Program-made: the position numbers and the translations under genes | DNA from: Progne subis subis | Taxonomy: Eukaryota > Chordata > Aves > Passeriformes > Hirundinidae | DNA length: 64,000 bases | Assembly (NCBI GenBank): GCA_022316685.1 | Contig: JAKJHU010001870.1 | Coordinates: 62,001 to 126,000, forward strand | Reading direction: 5' to 3' | Notes under the pieces: generated by a model | Seen by the model: only the letters and a program-made list of their open reading frames with translations | What the model was told of the DNA's origin: nothing | Database searches by the model: none | Part shown: piece after piece, positions 38,220-52,210 of the stretch | Numbering within the stretch: the stretch's first letter is position 1 | How the letters are laid out: the number at the start of each line of letters is the position of its first letter

Positions 38220-40010
38220 GTCAGGAGCTCCCGGGCGGCAGAGCCGAGTTTAACTCTTTCCCCTCCTCCTAAAATCCCCAAATCAGACCCCAAAATTCCC
38301 AAATCCATCCTTGAGGAGATCCCGAAGTTCTCTGTGCAGCTCAGCCAAATTGAACTCCTTAAAAATGCTAAAAAATCCCAAATCCAACCCCAAAAATCCC
38401 AAATCTGTCCCTGAGGAGATCCCAGGTACCTCAGGCACCTTTAACTCTTTCCCCTCCTCCTAAAAAATCCTAAAAACAATCCCAAAATGCCCAAATCCAT
38501 CCCCAAGGAGATCCCGGAGTTCTCGGTGCAGCTCAGCCAAATTGAACTCTTAAAAAATCCTGAAAATTCCCAAATTCAACCCCAAAAATCCCAAATCCAT
38601 CAGTCAGGAGCTCCCAGAGTTCTCTGTGCAGCTCAGCCAAATTTAGCTCTTGAAATGTCCTAAAACAAATCCTAAAGAATCCTAAATCCAACCCCAAAAA
38701 TTCCCAAATCCATCCCTGAGGAGATCCCGGAGTTCTCAGTGCAGCTCAGCCAAATTGAACTCTTAAAAAATCCTGAAAAATCCCAAATCCCACCCCACAA
38801 ATCCCAAATCCATCCCTGAGGATTTCCCAGAGTTCTCTGTGCAGCTCGAGCACCTTTAACTCTTTAAAAAAAATCCTAAATTCGACCCCAAAAGTCACAA
38901 ATCCAACCCCTAAATTCCCAAATCCGTCAGTCAGGAGCTCCCAGAGTTCTCGGTGCAGCTCAGCCAAATTGAACTCTTTAAAAATCCTTTAAAAAAAAAC
39001 TTTAAAAATCCTAAATCCAACCCCAAAAATCCCAAATCCGTCCCTGAGGAGATCCCACAGAACTCAGCAGTCAGGAATTCTTTTCCCTCCTCCTAAAAAA
39101 ATCCCAAATCCGAGCCCAAAATTCCCAGTTTCAACCGGCAGGAGCTCCCAGAGTTCTCTGTGCAGCTCAGCCAAATTTAGCTCTTGAAATGTCCTAAAAA
39201 AAATCCTAAAAAATCCCAAATCCAACACCAAAAATCCCAAATCCGTCCCTGAGGAGATCCCAGGTACCTCAGGCACCTTTAACTCTTTCCCCTCCTCCTA
39301 AAAAATCCTAAAAACAATCCCAAAATGCCCAAATCCATCCCAAGGAGATCCCGGAGTTCTCGGTGCAGCTCAGCCAAATTGAACTCTTAAAAAATCCTGA
39401 AAATTCCCAAATTCAACCCCAAAAATCCCAAATCCATCCCTGAGGAGCTCCCAGAGTTCTCTGTGCAGCTCGGGCACCTTTAACTCTTTTAAAAAATTTC
39501 CTAAATTCGACCCCAAAATTCACAAATCCAACCCCTAAATTCCCAAATCCATCCCCCAGGAGATCCTGGAATTCTCGGTGCAGCTGAGCCAAATTGAACT
39601 CTTAAAAAATCCTGAAAAATCCCAAATCCCACCCCAAAAATCCCAAATCCATCCTACGGGAGATCCTGGAGTTCGCGGTGCAGCTGAGCCAAATTTAACT
39701 CCTAAAAAATCTTTAAAAATCCCAAATCCCACCGCAAAATGCCCAAATCCATCCCACGGGAGATCCCGGAGTTCTCTGTGCAGCTCAGCCAAATTGGACT
39801 CTTAAGAAAACCCTTAAAAATCCTGTAAAACCCTAAATCCAACCCCAAAATTCCCAAATCCATCCCTGAGGAGTTCCCAGCATTCTTGGTGCAGCTCAGC
39901 CAAATTTAACTCTTAAAAAATCCTAAAAAAATCCTAAAAAATCCTAAATCCGTCCCCAAAATTCCCAAATCCATCCCTGAGGAGATCCCAGCCCCCTTTA
40001 ACTCTTTCCC
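38220..40010. repeat. ~107-125 bp tandem repeat between ALS2CL and TMIE
   Basis: About sixteen copies with GAGTTCTCGGTGCAGCTCAG, CCAAATTGAACTCTTAAAAA and AATCCATCCCTGAGGAGATC. On the minus strand each copy reads AELHRELWELL in one frame. I could not trace this to any known exon. Confidence 0.92.
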
Positions 40011-40111
40011 TGCCTTAAGGATTTTTGTTGTTGTTTTAATTCCAGCAGAATTTTTCCACTCCAAACATTCCAAGGGTTTCCAAGAAAGCAGGAAAATGGG
40101 AGCTGGGAAAA

Positions 40112-40226
40112 TTAAAATAAAATAAAATAAAATAAAATAAAATAAAATAAAATAAAATAAAATAAAATAAAATAAAATAAAATAAAATAAAATAAAATAA
40201 AATAAAATAAATAAAATAAAATAAAA
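40112..40226. repeat. (AAAAT)n microsatellite
   Basis: About 22 uninterrupted pentanucleotide units AAAAT with one shortened unit near the right end (AATAAATAAAAT). Likely length-polymorphic. Confidence 0.97.
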
Positions 40227-40229
40227 ATT

Positions 40230-40755
40230 CCCAAATTCCAGAATCGCCAGCTCCAAAATCCCAACGAATTCCAACTGGATTTCCAACTGCTCTGCTCCAG
40301 GACAATCTGAGGTTTTTGGGGAAAAAGTCGGGGAGAGCTTTGGAATTTCCTGGAATTTCCCAGAATTCTGCTCCGAGTGTGGGATCGGAATTCCAGGAAA
40401 TTGCAAGAAATTCCATTTTTTTTTGAATTCTCTGGCCTCACATTGGGATGAGCAAGGAGGATTTAGGAGGGAAAAGAGGATGGAACGGGGCAGGAAAAGC
40501 CGGAATTCCATGGGAATTCCAGGGGCGGTTCCACCTCCAGGAGTTTCTCCGGGAGGTGACGGAACCGGTCGGGCTGCAAGATTTCACTCCCAGGGAAATT
40601 TGCAACTCTGGGGCTGGGATCGAGGATTTGTCCTGGGTTTTGGACCCAGAGGGATCTGGTCGGGAATTGTCGCATGCCAGGTTTTCCAAGGGGGTTTTCC
40701 AAATGTTCTTTGAGATCCAGCAGCTCCTGGAGGGGATTTCTGGTGGCCTTGGAGT
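40230..40755. other. Intergenic, nothing recognised
   Basis: Non-tandem sequence of moderate GC between the microsatellite and the large array. Short open frames on both strands have no recognisable product. Confidence 0.4.
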
Positions 40756-40764
40756 GACCTTCAC

Positions 40765-43700
40765 ATCCTGATCCAAAATTCCCGTCCTGACCCAACATTT
40801 TCATCCTGATCCAACATTTCCCATCCCCATCCAACATTTCCCACCCTCATCCAACGTTTTCCATCCTCATCCATCCCTGATCCAACATTTCCCACCCTGA
40901 TCCAACATTTCCCACCCTGATCCAACATTTCCCATCCCTGATCCAACATTTCCCGTCCTGATCCAACATTTCCCGTCCTGATCCAAAATTTCCCACCCTG
41001 ATCCAAAATTTCCCATCCCGATCCAACATTTCCCATCCCCGATCCAACATTTCCCGTCCTGATCCAACATTTCCATCCTGATCCAACATTTCCCACCCTG
41101 ATCCAACATTTCCCATCCTGATCCAACATTTCCCATCCTGATCCAACATTTCCCATCCCCATCCAACATTTCCCATCCCATCCAACATTTCCCATCCCGA
41201 TCCAACATTTCCCATCCCTGATCCAACATTTCCCATCCTGATCCAACATTTCCCATCCTTGATCCAACATTTCCCATCCCGATCCAACATTTCCCATCCA
41301 GATCCAACATTTCCCACCCTGATCCAACATTTCCCATCCTTGATCCAACATTTCCCACCCCGATCCAACATTTCCCATCCCCGATCCAACATTTCCCACC
41401 CCGATCCAACATTTCCCACCCTGATCCAACATTCCCCACCCTGATCCAACATTTCCATCCTGATCCAAAATTTCCCACCCTGATCCAAAATTTCCCATCC
41501 CGATCCAACATTTCCCATCCCTGATCCAACATTTCCCGTCCTGATCCAACATTTCCATCCTGATCCAACATTTCCCACCCTGATCCAACATTTCCCATCC
41601 TGATCCAAAATTTCCCACCCTGATCCAACATTTCCCATCCCGATCCAACATTTCCCATCCCTGATCCAACATTTCCCATCCCTGATCCAACATTTCCCAT
41701 CCCTGATCCAACATTTCCCACCCCTGATCCAACATTTCCCACCCCTGATCCAACATTTCCCACCCCTGATCCAACATTTCCCACCCTGATCCAACATTTC
41801 ACATCCCTGATCCAACATTTCCCATCCCTGATCCAACATTTCCCATCCCCATCCAACATTTCCCATCCCCATCCAACATTTCCCATCCCTGATCCAACAT
41901 TTCCCATCCCTGATCCAACATTTCCCATCCGGATCCAACATTTCCCATCCTGATCCAACATTTCCCATCCTGATCCAACATTTCCCATCCCCATCCAACA
42001 TTTCCCATCCCGATCCAACATTTCCCATCCCGATCCAACATTTCCCATCCCTGATCCAACATTTCCCATCCCTGATCCAACATTTCCCATCCCTGATCCA
42101 ACATTTCCCACCCCTGATCCAACATTTCCCACCCCTGATCCAACATTTCCCACCCCTGATCCAACATTTCCCACCCTGATCCAACATTTCCCATCCCGAT
42201 CCAACATTTCCCATCCCTGATCCAACATTTCCCATCCCCATCCAACATTTCCCATCCCCATCCAACATTTCCCATCCCTGATCCAACATTTCCCACCCTG
42301 ATCCAACATTTCCCACCCTGATCCAACATTTCCCATCCCGATCCAACATTTCCCATCCCCATCCCGATCCAACATTTCCCACCCTGATCCAACATTTCCC
42401 ATCCTGATCCAACATTTCCCATCCTGATCCAACATTTCCCATCCCCATCCAACATTTCCCATCCCCATCCAACATTTCCCATCCCGATCCAACATTTCCC
42501 ATCCCTGATCCAACATTTCCCATCCTGATCCAACATTTCCCATCCTTGATCCAACATTTCCCATCCCGATCCAACATTTCCCATCCAGATCCAACATTTC
42601 CCACCCCTGATCCAACATTTCCCACCCTGATCCAACATTTCCCACCCCTGATCCAACATTTCCCATCCCCGATCCAACATTTCCCACCCTGATCCAACAT
42701 TCCCCACCCTGATCCAACATTTCCCATCCCTGATCCAACATTTCCCATCCTTGATCCAACATTTCCCACCCTGATCCAACATTTCCCATCCCCGATCCAA
42801 CATTTCCCACCCCTATCCAACATTTCCCACCCTGATCCAACATTCCCCACCCTGATCCAACATTTCCATCCTGATCCAACATTTCCCACCCTGATCCAAC
42901 ATTTCCCATCCTGATCCAAAATTTCCCACCTGATCCAACATTTCCCACCCCCGATCCAACATTTCCCATCCCTGATCCAACATTTTCCCATCCCTGATCC
43001 AACATTTCCCATCCCTGATCCAACATTTCCCACCCCTGATCCAACATTTCCCACCCCTGATCCAACATTTCCCACCCCTGATCCAACATTTCCCACCCTG
43101 ATCCAACATTTCCCATCCCTGATCCAACATTTCCCATCCCCATCCAACATTTCCCATCCCCATCCAACATTTCCCATCCCTGATCCAACATTTCCCACCC
43201 TGATCCAACATTTCCCACCCTGATCCAACATTTCCCACCCTGATCCAACATTTCCCATCCCTGATCCAACATTTCCCATCCTGATCCAACATTTTCCCAT
43301 CCTGATCCAACATTTCCCATCCTGATCCAACATTTCCCCTCCCGATCCAACATTTCCCATCCCGATCCAACATTTCCCATCCCGATCCAACATTTCCCAT
43401 CCCTGATCCAACATTTCCCATCCTGATCCAACATTTCCCATCCAGATCCAACATTTCCCACCCTGATCCAACATTTCCCATCCCTGATCCAACATTTCCC
43501 ATCCCTGATCCAACATTTCCCATCCCTGATCCAACATTTCCCACCCCTGATCCAACATTTCCCACCCCTGATCCAACATTTCCCACCCTGATCCAACATT
43601 TCCCACCCTGATCCAACATTTCCCATCCCTGATCCAACATTTCCCATCCTGATCCAACATTTCCCATCCTGATCCAACATTTCCCATCCTGATCCAACAT

Positions 43701-46700
43701 TTCCCATCCTGATCCAACATTTCCCTCCCGATCCAACATTTCCCATCCCGATCCAACATTTCCCATCCCGATCCAACATTTCCCATCCCTGATCCAACAT
43801 TTCCCATCCTGATCCAACATTTCCCATCCAGATCCAACATTTCCCACCCTGATCCAACATTTCCCATCCCTGATCCAACATTTCCCATCCGGATCCAACA
43901 TTTCCCGTCCTGATCCAACATTTCCATCCTGATCCAACATTTCCCACCCTGATCCAACATTTCCCATCCTGATCCAAAATTTCCCACCCTGATCCAAAAT
44001 TTCCCACCCTGATCCAACATTTCCCATCCCGATCCAACATTTCCCATCCCTGATCCAACATTTCCCATCCCTGATCCAACATTTCCCACCCCTGATCCAA
44101 CATTTCCCACCCCTGATCCAACACTTCCCACCCTGATCCAACATTTCCCACCCTGATCCAACATTTCCCATCCCTGATCCAACATTTCCATCCCCATCCA
44201 ACATTTCCCATCCCCATCCAACATTTCCCATCCTCATCCAACATTTCCCATCCCGATCCAACATTTCCCATCCAGATCCAACATTTCCCACCCTGATCCA
44301 ACATTTCCCATCCTGATCCAACATTTCCCATCCCTGATCCAACATTTCCCATCCCTGATCCAACATTTCCCATCCCTGATCTAACATTTCCCATCCCTGA
44401 TCCAACATTTCCCACCCCTGATCCAACATTTCCCACCCCTGATCCAACATTTCCCATCCCCATCCAACATTTCCCATCCCCATCCAACATTTCCCATCCC
44501 TGATCCAACATTTCCCACCCTGATCCAACATTTCCCACCCTGATCCAACATTTCCCACCCTGATCCAACATTTCCCATCCCTGATCCAACATTTCCCATC
44601 CCTGATCCAACATTTCCCATCCCTGATCCAACATTTCCCATCCTGATCCAACATTTCCCATCCCCATCCAACATTTCCCATCCCGATCCAACATTTCCCA
44701 TTCCTGATCCAACATTTCCCATCCCCGATCCAACATTTCCCATCCCGATCCAACATTTCCCATCCCCATCCAACATTTCCCATCCCGATCGAACATTTCC
44801 CATCCCGATCCAACATTTCCCATCCCTGATCCAACATTTCCCACCCCTGATCCAACATTTCCCATCCCCATCCAACATTTCCCATCCCGATCCAACATTT
44901 CCCATCCTGATCCAACATTTCCCATCCCTGATCCAACATTTCCCATCCCGATCCAACATTTCCCATCCCGATCCAACATTTCCCATCCCTGATCCAACAT
45001 TTCCCACCCCTATCCAACATTTCCCATCCCTGATCCAACATTTCCCATCCTGATCCAACATTTCCCATCCTTGATCCAACATTTCCCATCCTTGATCCAA
45101 CATTTCCCATCCCGATCCAACATTTCCCATCCCGATCCAACATTTCCCACCCTGATCCAACATTCCCATCCCCATACAACATTTCCCATCCCCATCCAAC
45201 ATTTCCCATCCTTGATCCAACATTTCCCATCCCGATCCAACATTTCCCATCCCTGATCCAACATTTCCCATCCAGATCCAACATTTCCCACTCCTGATCC
45301 AACATTTCCCACCCTGATCCAACATTTCCATCCCGATCCAACATTTCCCATCCCATCCAAACATTTCCATCCTTGATCCAACATTTCCCATCCCGATCCA
45401 CATTTCCCATCCCTGATCCAACATTTCCCATCCAGATCCAACATTTCCCACTCCTGATCCAACATTTCCCATCCCGATCCAACATTTCCCATCCCGATCC
45501 AACATTTCCCACCCTGATCCAACATTTCCATCCCCATCCAACATTTCCCAACCTGATCCAACATTTCCCATCCCTGATCCAACATTTCCCATCCCTGATC
45601 CAACATTTCCCATCCAGATCCAACATTTCCCACCCCTGATCCAACATTTCCCATCCCTGATCCAACATTTCCCATCCCTGATCCAACATTTCCCACCCTG
45701 ATCCAACATTTCCCATCCCTGATCCAACATTTCCCATCCCTGATCCAACATTTCCCATCCCGATCCAACATTTCCCATCCTCATCCAACATTTCCCATCC
45801 CGATCCAACATTTCCCATCCTCATCCAACATTTCCCATCCCCATCCAACATTTCCCATCCCATCCAACATTTCCCATCCCTGATCCAACATTTCCCATCC
45901 CGATCCAACATTTCCCATCCCGATCCAACATTTCCCACCCTGATCCAACATTTCCCATCCCTGATTCCAACATTTCCCATCCCTGATCCAAATTTCCCAT
46001 CCCTGATCCAACATTTCCCATCCCTGATCCAACATTTCCCACCCTGATCCAACATTTCCCATCCCGATCCAACATTTCCCATCCCTGATCCAACATTTCC
46101 CACCCTGATCCAACATTTCCCATCCCCATCCAACATTTCCCATCCCCATCCAACATTTCCCATCCAGATCCAACATTTGCCCACCCTGATCCCAACATTT
46201 CCCACCCTGTCCAACATTTCCCATCCCTGATCCAACATTTCCCCCCCCGATCCAACATTTCCCATCCCGATCCAACATTTCCCATCCCTGATCCAACATA
46301 TTTCCCATCCTGATCAACATTTTCCATCCCGATCGACATTTCCCACCCTGATCCAACATTTCCCATCCCGATCCAACATTTCCCATCCCTGATCCAACAT
46401 TTCCCATCCCTGATCCAACATTTCCCATCCCTGATCCAACATTTCCCATCCTGATCCAACATTTCCCATCCCTGATCCAACATTTCCCATCCCTGATCCA
46501 ACATTTCCCATCCTGATCCAACATTTCCCACTCTGATCCAACATTTCCCATCCCTGATCCAACATTTCCCATCCCTGATCCAACATTTCCCATCCCGATC
46601 CAACATTTCCCATCCCTGATCCAACATTTCCCATCCCTGATCCAACATTTCCCATCCTGATCCAAAATTTCCCACACCTGATCCAACATTTCCCATCCCG

Positions 46701-48007
46701 ATCCAACATTTCCCATCCCTGATTCCAACATTTCCCCATCCCTGATCCAACATTTCCCATCCCTGATCCAACATTTCCCACCCCTGATCCAACATTTCCC
46801 ACCCCTGACCGAACATTCCCACCCCTGATCCAACATTTCCCACCCTGGATCCAACATTTCCATCCCGATCCAACATTTCCCATCCCTGATCCAACATTTC
46901 CATCCCCATCCAACATTTCCCATCCCCAGCCAACATTTCCCATCCCTGATCCAACATTTCCCACCCTGATCCAACATTTCCCACCCTGATCCAACATTTC
47001 CCATCCCGATCCAACATTTCCCATCCCCATCCCGATCCAACATTCCCACCCTGATCCAACATTTCCCATCCTGATCCAACATTTCCCATCCTGATCCAAC
47101 ATTTCCCATCCCCATCCAACATTTCCCATCCCCATCCAACATTTCCCCATCCCGATCCAACATTTCCCATCCCTGATCCAACATTTCCCATCCTGATCCA
47201 ACATTTTCCCATCCTTGATCCAACATTTCCCATCCCGATCCAACATTTTCCCATCCAGATCCAACATTTCCCACCCTGATTCCAACATTTCCCATCTTGA
47301 TCCAACATTTCCCACCCTGATCCAACATTTCCCATCCCCGATCCAACATTTCCCACCCCTATCCAAAATTTCCCACCCTGATCCAACATTCCCCACCCTG
47401 ATCCAACATTTCCATCCTGATCCAACATTTCCCACCCTGATCCAACATTTCCCATCCTGATCCAAAATTTCCCACCCCGATCCAACATTTCCCATCCCCG
47501 ATCCAACATTTCCCACCCCTATCCAACATTTCCCACCCTGATCCAACATTCCCCACCCTGATCCAACATTTCCATCCTGATCCAACATTTCCCACCCTGA
47601 TCCAACATTTCCCATCCTGATCCAAAATTTCCCACCCTGATCCAACATTTCCCACCCCGATCCAACATTTCCCATCCCTGATCCAACATTTCCCATCCCT
47701 GATCCAACATTTCCCATCCCTGATCCAACATTTCCCACCCCTGATCCAACATTTCCCACCCCTGATCCAACATTTCCCACCCCTGATCCAACATTTCCCA
47801 CCCTGATCCAACATTTCCCATCCCTGATCCAACATTTCCCATCCCCATCCAACATTTCCCATCCCCATCCAACATTTCCCATCCCTGATCCAACATTTCC
47901 CACCCTGATCCAACATTTCCCACCCTGATCCAACATTTCCCATCCCTGATCCAACATTTCCCATCCTGATCCAACATTTCCCATCCTGATCCAACATTTC
48001 CCATCCT
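40765..48007. repeat. Large minisatellite array, 20-22 bp unit (GATCCAACATTTCCCATCCC)
   Basis: About 7.2 kb, some 340 units. Variation is mainly CATCCC / CATCCCTG / CACCCTG / CATCCTG at the unit boundary, and blocks of several hundred bp recur (for example the ACCCCTGATCCA triplets at about 41720, 42110 and 43020). It runs into the N gap, so its true size is unknown. Indels become more frequent from about 45,300 to 47,300. Confidence 0.97.
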
Positions 48008-48107
48008 NNNNNNNNNNNNNNNNNNNNNNNNNNNNNNNNNNNNNNNNNNNNNNNNNNNNNNNNNNNNNNNNNNNNNNNNNNNNNNNNNNNNNNNNNNNNN
48101 NNNNNNN
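48008..48107. other. Assembly gap (100 N)
   Basis: Exactly 100 N, the conventional placeholder for a gap of unknown size. It interrupts the end of the 20-22 bp array. Missing sequence could include more of the array and the first exon of TMIE. Confidence 0.98.
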
Positions 48108-49480
48108 CTGAAAAAAAATATATGGATATAAATATAAAACATACATAAATAAATACATATATAAAGTATGTGTGAGAGATATAGATATATAGATATAGAT
48201 ATATAGATATATAGAGATAGATATAGATAGATAGATATGAACATAAATCGGGGAAAAAATGGGAATGAGGAATTCTCCCTGGGAAGGGAGCGGCGGGAGT
48301 GGGGCGGGGCCGGGAGGGGTGGGGATTGGGGGATTTTAGGGGATTTTGGGGATTTTTGGGAGGGATTTGGGGGGATTTTGGGATTTTGGGGGGGGATTTT
48401 AGGGGATTTTTAGGAATGATCCAGGAGGGAAGAGCGGCAATTCCAGAAGGGAAATTCTTGCCTGGAAATAAATATATATATGTAAATACAGATATGGATA
48501 TAAATATAAAACATACATAGATAAATACATACATAAAATATGTGTGTGTTTTTATATATATATATATATATATATGAACATAAATCAGGAAAAAAATGGG
48601 AATGAGGAATTCTCCCTGGGAAAGGAGCTCGGCAGGATTGAGGTGGGGCCGGGAGGGATGGGGGATTTGGGGAATTTTGGGATTTTGGGGATTTTTGGGA
48701 GGGATTTAGGGGGGTTTTTTGGGGAATTTTGGGAATGATCCAGGAGGAAGAGCGGCAATTCCAGAGGGGAAATTCTTGCCTGGAAAAAAAATAATTTAAA
48801 ATATATAAATTATAAATATAAATAAGTGTAAATATAAATGTAAATATAGATATAAATGTAAATATAGATATAAATGTAAATATAGATATAAATCACATAT
48901 AAATAAATATAAATAAAATATTTGTTATCTCTCTCTCTCTATATATATATGTTATCTATATATCTATAGATAGATATAAAAATGTGAACATAAATCGGGA
49001 AAAATCATGGGATTGAGTAATATCCCCTTGGAAAAGGAGCTGGGTGGGGATTTAAGGTGGATCCAGGGATTTTGGGGGAGATTTGGGGAGTTTTGGGGAT
49101 TTTTGGGAACGATCTGGGAAAGAAGAGCAGCAATTCCAGAGGGGGAAAAAAAAAATCCTGCCTGGGAAGAAGAAAAATAAATATATATATACATATATAA
49201 AAATATAAATAAATATTTTAAAATAGGAGCTGCGAAATACCGCTGGAAAAGTGGGAATGAGAAATTTCCCGTTGGAAAAGGAGCGTGGAATCCATTGGAA
49301 AAGGGATTTAGAGTGGATCCGGGATGTTTTGCAGTTTTGGGGGGATTTTGGGGGGAATTTTTGGGAATGATCTGGGAGGGAAGAGCGGAAATTCCAGAGA
49401 GAAAATTCCTGCCTGGGGAAAAAAAAAATTATATATATACACAAAATAAAAATATTATATACATATATATATTTAAAAAC
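48108..49480. repeat. ~250-330 bp tandem repeat with AT microsatellites, about four copies
   Basis: Each unit joins an ATATAT/ATAGAT-rich part to AAAAATGGGAATGAGGAATT, GGGGATTTTTGGGAGGGATT and GGAATGATCCAGGAGGGAAG ... GGAAATTCTTGCCTGGAAA. Copies start near 48240, 48580, 48985 and 49245. The copies to the left may continue into the gap. Confidence 0.9.
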
Positions 49481-49569
49481 ATTAAGATTTCCGTGTTTTC
49501 CCCTTCGGGATCTTTTCTCCGGCTTGGAATTTGGGGAGAGGAATTTTGCTGAGATTTTTGGGATGAGAA

Positions 49570-49960
49570 AATTCCAGGTTTTTCCCCAGGATTTCCAGGC
49601 CCTCACCCCTCCCTCTCCGTATTTTCTTTTCCAGGATTTCCAGTCTCTCATTTCCTGCCCTTTCCCAGATTTATTTCCAGGATTCCCAGCCTCTCATTTA
49701 TCCCTTTCCATGTTTTTCTCCCATGATTTCCTTTTCCTGATTTTCCAGGATCTCCTGCCTTTCACCCCTCTCCTTTCCCAGATTTTTTTCCTGGATTTTC
49801 AGTCCCTCATCCCTGCCCTTTCCAGGATTTTTTCCAGGATTTTTTCCATGTTTTCCACCCTCTCACCTCTCCTTTTCCATATTTTTTTTTCCCCCCAGGA
49901 TTTCTCTTTCCTGGTTCCCCAGGATTTCCAGGCTCTCATTCCTCCATTTCCATGGGGTTT
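49570..49960. repeat. ~55 bp pyrimidine-rich repeat
   Basis: CCAGGATTTCCAGSCTCTCA + TTTCCCAGATTTTTTTC words, about seven copies, upstream of TMIE exon 2. Confidence 0.85.
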
Positions 49961-50149
49961 GTTTTTTTCTTTCCATGAGAGATATCCCGATTTTAGGCGG
50001 ATTTAAAGGATCGGGGAATCTTCGCTCGTTTGTTGGAATTTGGGTTGGGAGAAGGGAGGAGTTCTTTTAAAGAAGAGCATTTTATAAATTATAGGGGTTT
50101 TTAAATTAATTAATTGATTAATCAATTAATTAATCTCCGTCTCTCCCAG

Positions 50150-50267
50150 GCCACCACGGCGCCTCCCAAGAAGAAGCCGGATCCGGTGACGTCGGAGACC
50201 GTGGTGATCTGGGGGCTGCGCCTCTGGCAGGTGGTCGGGATCTTCGCGCTCTTCGTCCTGTCCATCA
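50150..50267 (+). CDS. TMIE: TMIE exon 2 (extracellular stalk and first half of the membrane helix)
   Basis: Encodes [20 protein letters not shown], then [19 protein letters not shown]. It matches mammalian TMIE ([24 protein letters not shown]). TMIE is a small membrane protein that binds TMC1/2 and the tip-link side of the hair-cell mechanotransduction channel; loss in humans causes recessive deafness DFNB6. Acceptor CTCTCCCAG, donor ATCA|gtgagt. The junction with exon 3 falls inside the transmembrane helix, as in other vertebrates. The upstream exon with the start codon was not found. Confidence 0.95.
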
Positions 50268-50464
50268 GTGAGTCCCAGAATTCCCGGAAATTCCCAGAAA
50301 TTCCCAAAAAATTCCCTCTGGAAAAGGTCCCCGGGAACGGGCGAGGAGGGAACGTCCAGCGGGAATCGCCGCGGGTTCGTGTCGGGATCAGCCGGGAAAT
50401 TCCGGGGATGGGAATTTTCCCCGATCCGGGTCGGAGCGGCGCTCCGGGGAATTCCTGGGAATTC

Positions 50465-51365
50465 CGTGGTGCAGGGAATCGTGGAATTCTTGGGGTTGGG
50501 AATTTGGGGATGCGTTGGGAATCGTGGAATGCTTTGGGTTGGGAATCGGGGAATGCTTTGGGTTGGAGTTATGGAATGTTTGGGGAATCATGGAATGTTT
50601 GGGGAATCAGGGCAGGGAATGCTTTGGGAATCATGGAATGCTTTGAGTTGGGAATTACGGAATAAGTTGGGAATCAGGGAATGTTTTGGGTTGGGAATTG
50701 GGGAATGCTTTGGGAATCATGGAATGTTTGGGGAATCAGGGCAGGGAATGCTTTTGGAATCATGGAGTGCTTTGGGTTGAGAATTATGGAATACATTGGG
50801 AATCAGGGAATGTTTTGGTTTGGGAATCGTGGAACTCTTTGGGTTGGGAACTGGGGAATGCTTTGGGAATCAGGGAATGTTTGGGGTGGGAATCAGGGAA
50901 AACTTTGGAATTGTGGAATGCTTTGGGTTCAGAATCAGGGAATGCTTTGGTTTGGAAACTATGGAATTCTTTGGGAATCATGGAATTCTTTCGGTTGGGA
51001 ATCAGGGAATGTTTTGGATGGGAATTATGGAATGTTTTGGATGGGAATTATGGAACGCTTTGGGTTGGGTATTGTGGAAATGCTTTGGGTTGGGAATTCT
51101 GGAATCTTTTGGGTGGGAAATCAGGGAATGCTTGGGGTGGGAATCGTGGAATGTTTTGGGTTGGAAATTACGGAATTCTTTGGGAATCATGGAATGCTTT
51201 GGGTTGGGTACTGTGGAATGCTTTGGGCTGGGAATCGTGGAATGGTTTGGGTTGAGAATCAGGGAATGTGTTGGGAATCAGGGAATGCATTTGGTTGGGA
51301 ATCATGGAATTCTTTGGGAATCATGGAATTCTTTGGGTTGGGAATCATGGAATGTTTTAGGCAGG
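50465..51365. repeat. ~19-38 bp minisatellite (GGGAATCATGGAATGCTTTG)
   Basis: About forty imperfect copies of GGGAATCRTGGAATGYTTTG with GGTTGGGAATC spacers, in TMIE intron 2. Confidence 0.92.
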
Positions 51366-51724
51366 AGTGGGTCAGGAATGAACCTTCCAGATCATTTTGT
51401 CCCAATGGGGAGGGGGATGTTCCCATTTGGATACTCCCAATAGAATGAATTTTTGGGATTCTACCACTGGAATATTTGGAATTCCAAGATTTTCTGCTTG
51501 GTTTTAGCAGGGATTTGAAACCTCCGGGATTTTTAACCTGGAAGCGTCGAGGAGAAATCCAGGAAAATTGACTCAGAATATCCCGAGGGGAAGGGGATCC
51601 GTAGAAATCGTCCAAGTCTGACTCCCGATTCCAGAAATTCTGGGATAAACAGACGGAGGAAGTTACAGCTTCCGATTGTTTCAATGGGAAACAGGGGGAT
51701 TGAAATTCTCAAATCCCATGAAAA

Positions 51725-51985
51725 AAATTCTGAATTCCAGAGTTGGGCAAAATCCCGAATTCCAAAGTCAGGCAAAATCCCCTAAATTCCAGAATTGTAG
51801 AAGCAACCTAAATCCCAAACTCAGGCAAAATCCCTAAATCCCAAAAGTATAGAAATAACCCAATTCCCAAACCAGGCAAAATCCCTGAAATCTGAAAATT
51901 AGGGAATTAACCTAATTCCAAAACCAGGCAAAATCCCAAATCCCGAAATTAGGGAAGTAGCCTACATCCCAAAATCATGCTAATG
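51725..51985. repeat. ~36-65 bp repeat (AGGCAAAATCCC)
   Basis: GGCAAAATCCCTAAATCCCA and AATTAGGGAATTAACCTAAT words, about five copies. Confidence 0.8.
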
Positions 51986-51989
51986 CTAA

Positions 51990-52210
51990 TAATACTAATC
52001 TTTAATATTCATATTAATGACCTTAAATTTATTAACGAATTTTAATAATTGCATTTATATATTTGATGTTATAAAATATGTAAGATGCGATTAATAGTAT
52101 GCCGTATAGTGACATCTTTAAAAATAATAATATTAAATAATAATAGTAGAAATAATAGTAATAATAATAATGATAGTAATAATAATAATAATAATAGTAA
52201 AGAAATAAAC
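51990..52210. repeat. AT-rich tract with (AAT)n
   Basis: Abrupt AT-rich island ending in an interrupted AATAATAGTAATAATAATAA microsatellite. Confidence 0.9.

Noticed and set aside
40847..48158. Very long minus-strand open frames (over 1,000 residues) of MLDQGWEMLDQGGKCWIR-like repeats
   Set aside because: The 20-22 bp unit has no stop codon in any minus-strand frame, so all three frames stay open by chance; frames overlap one another and run through the N gap. No splice or start context supports a protein.
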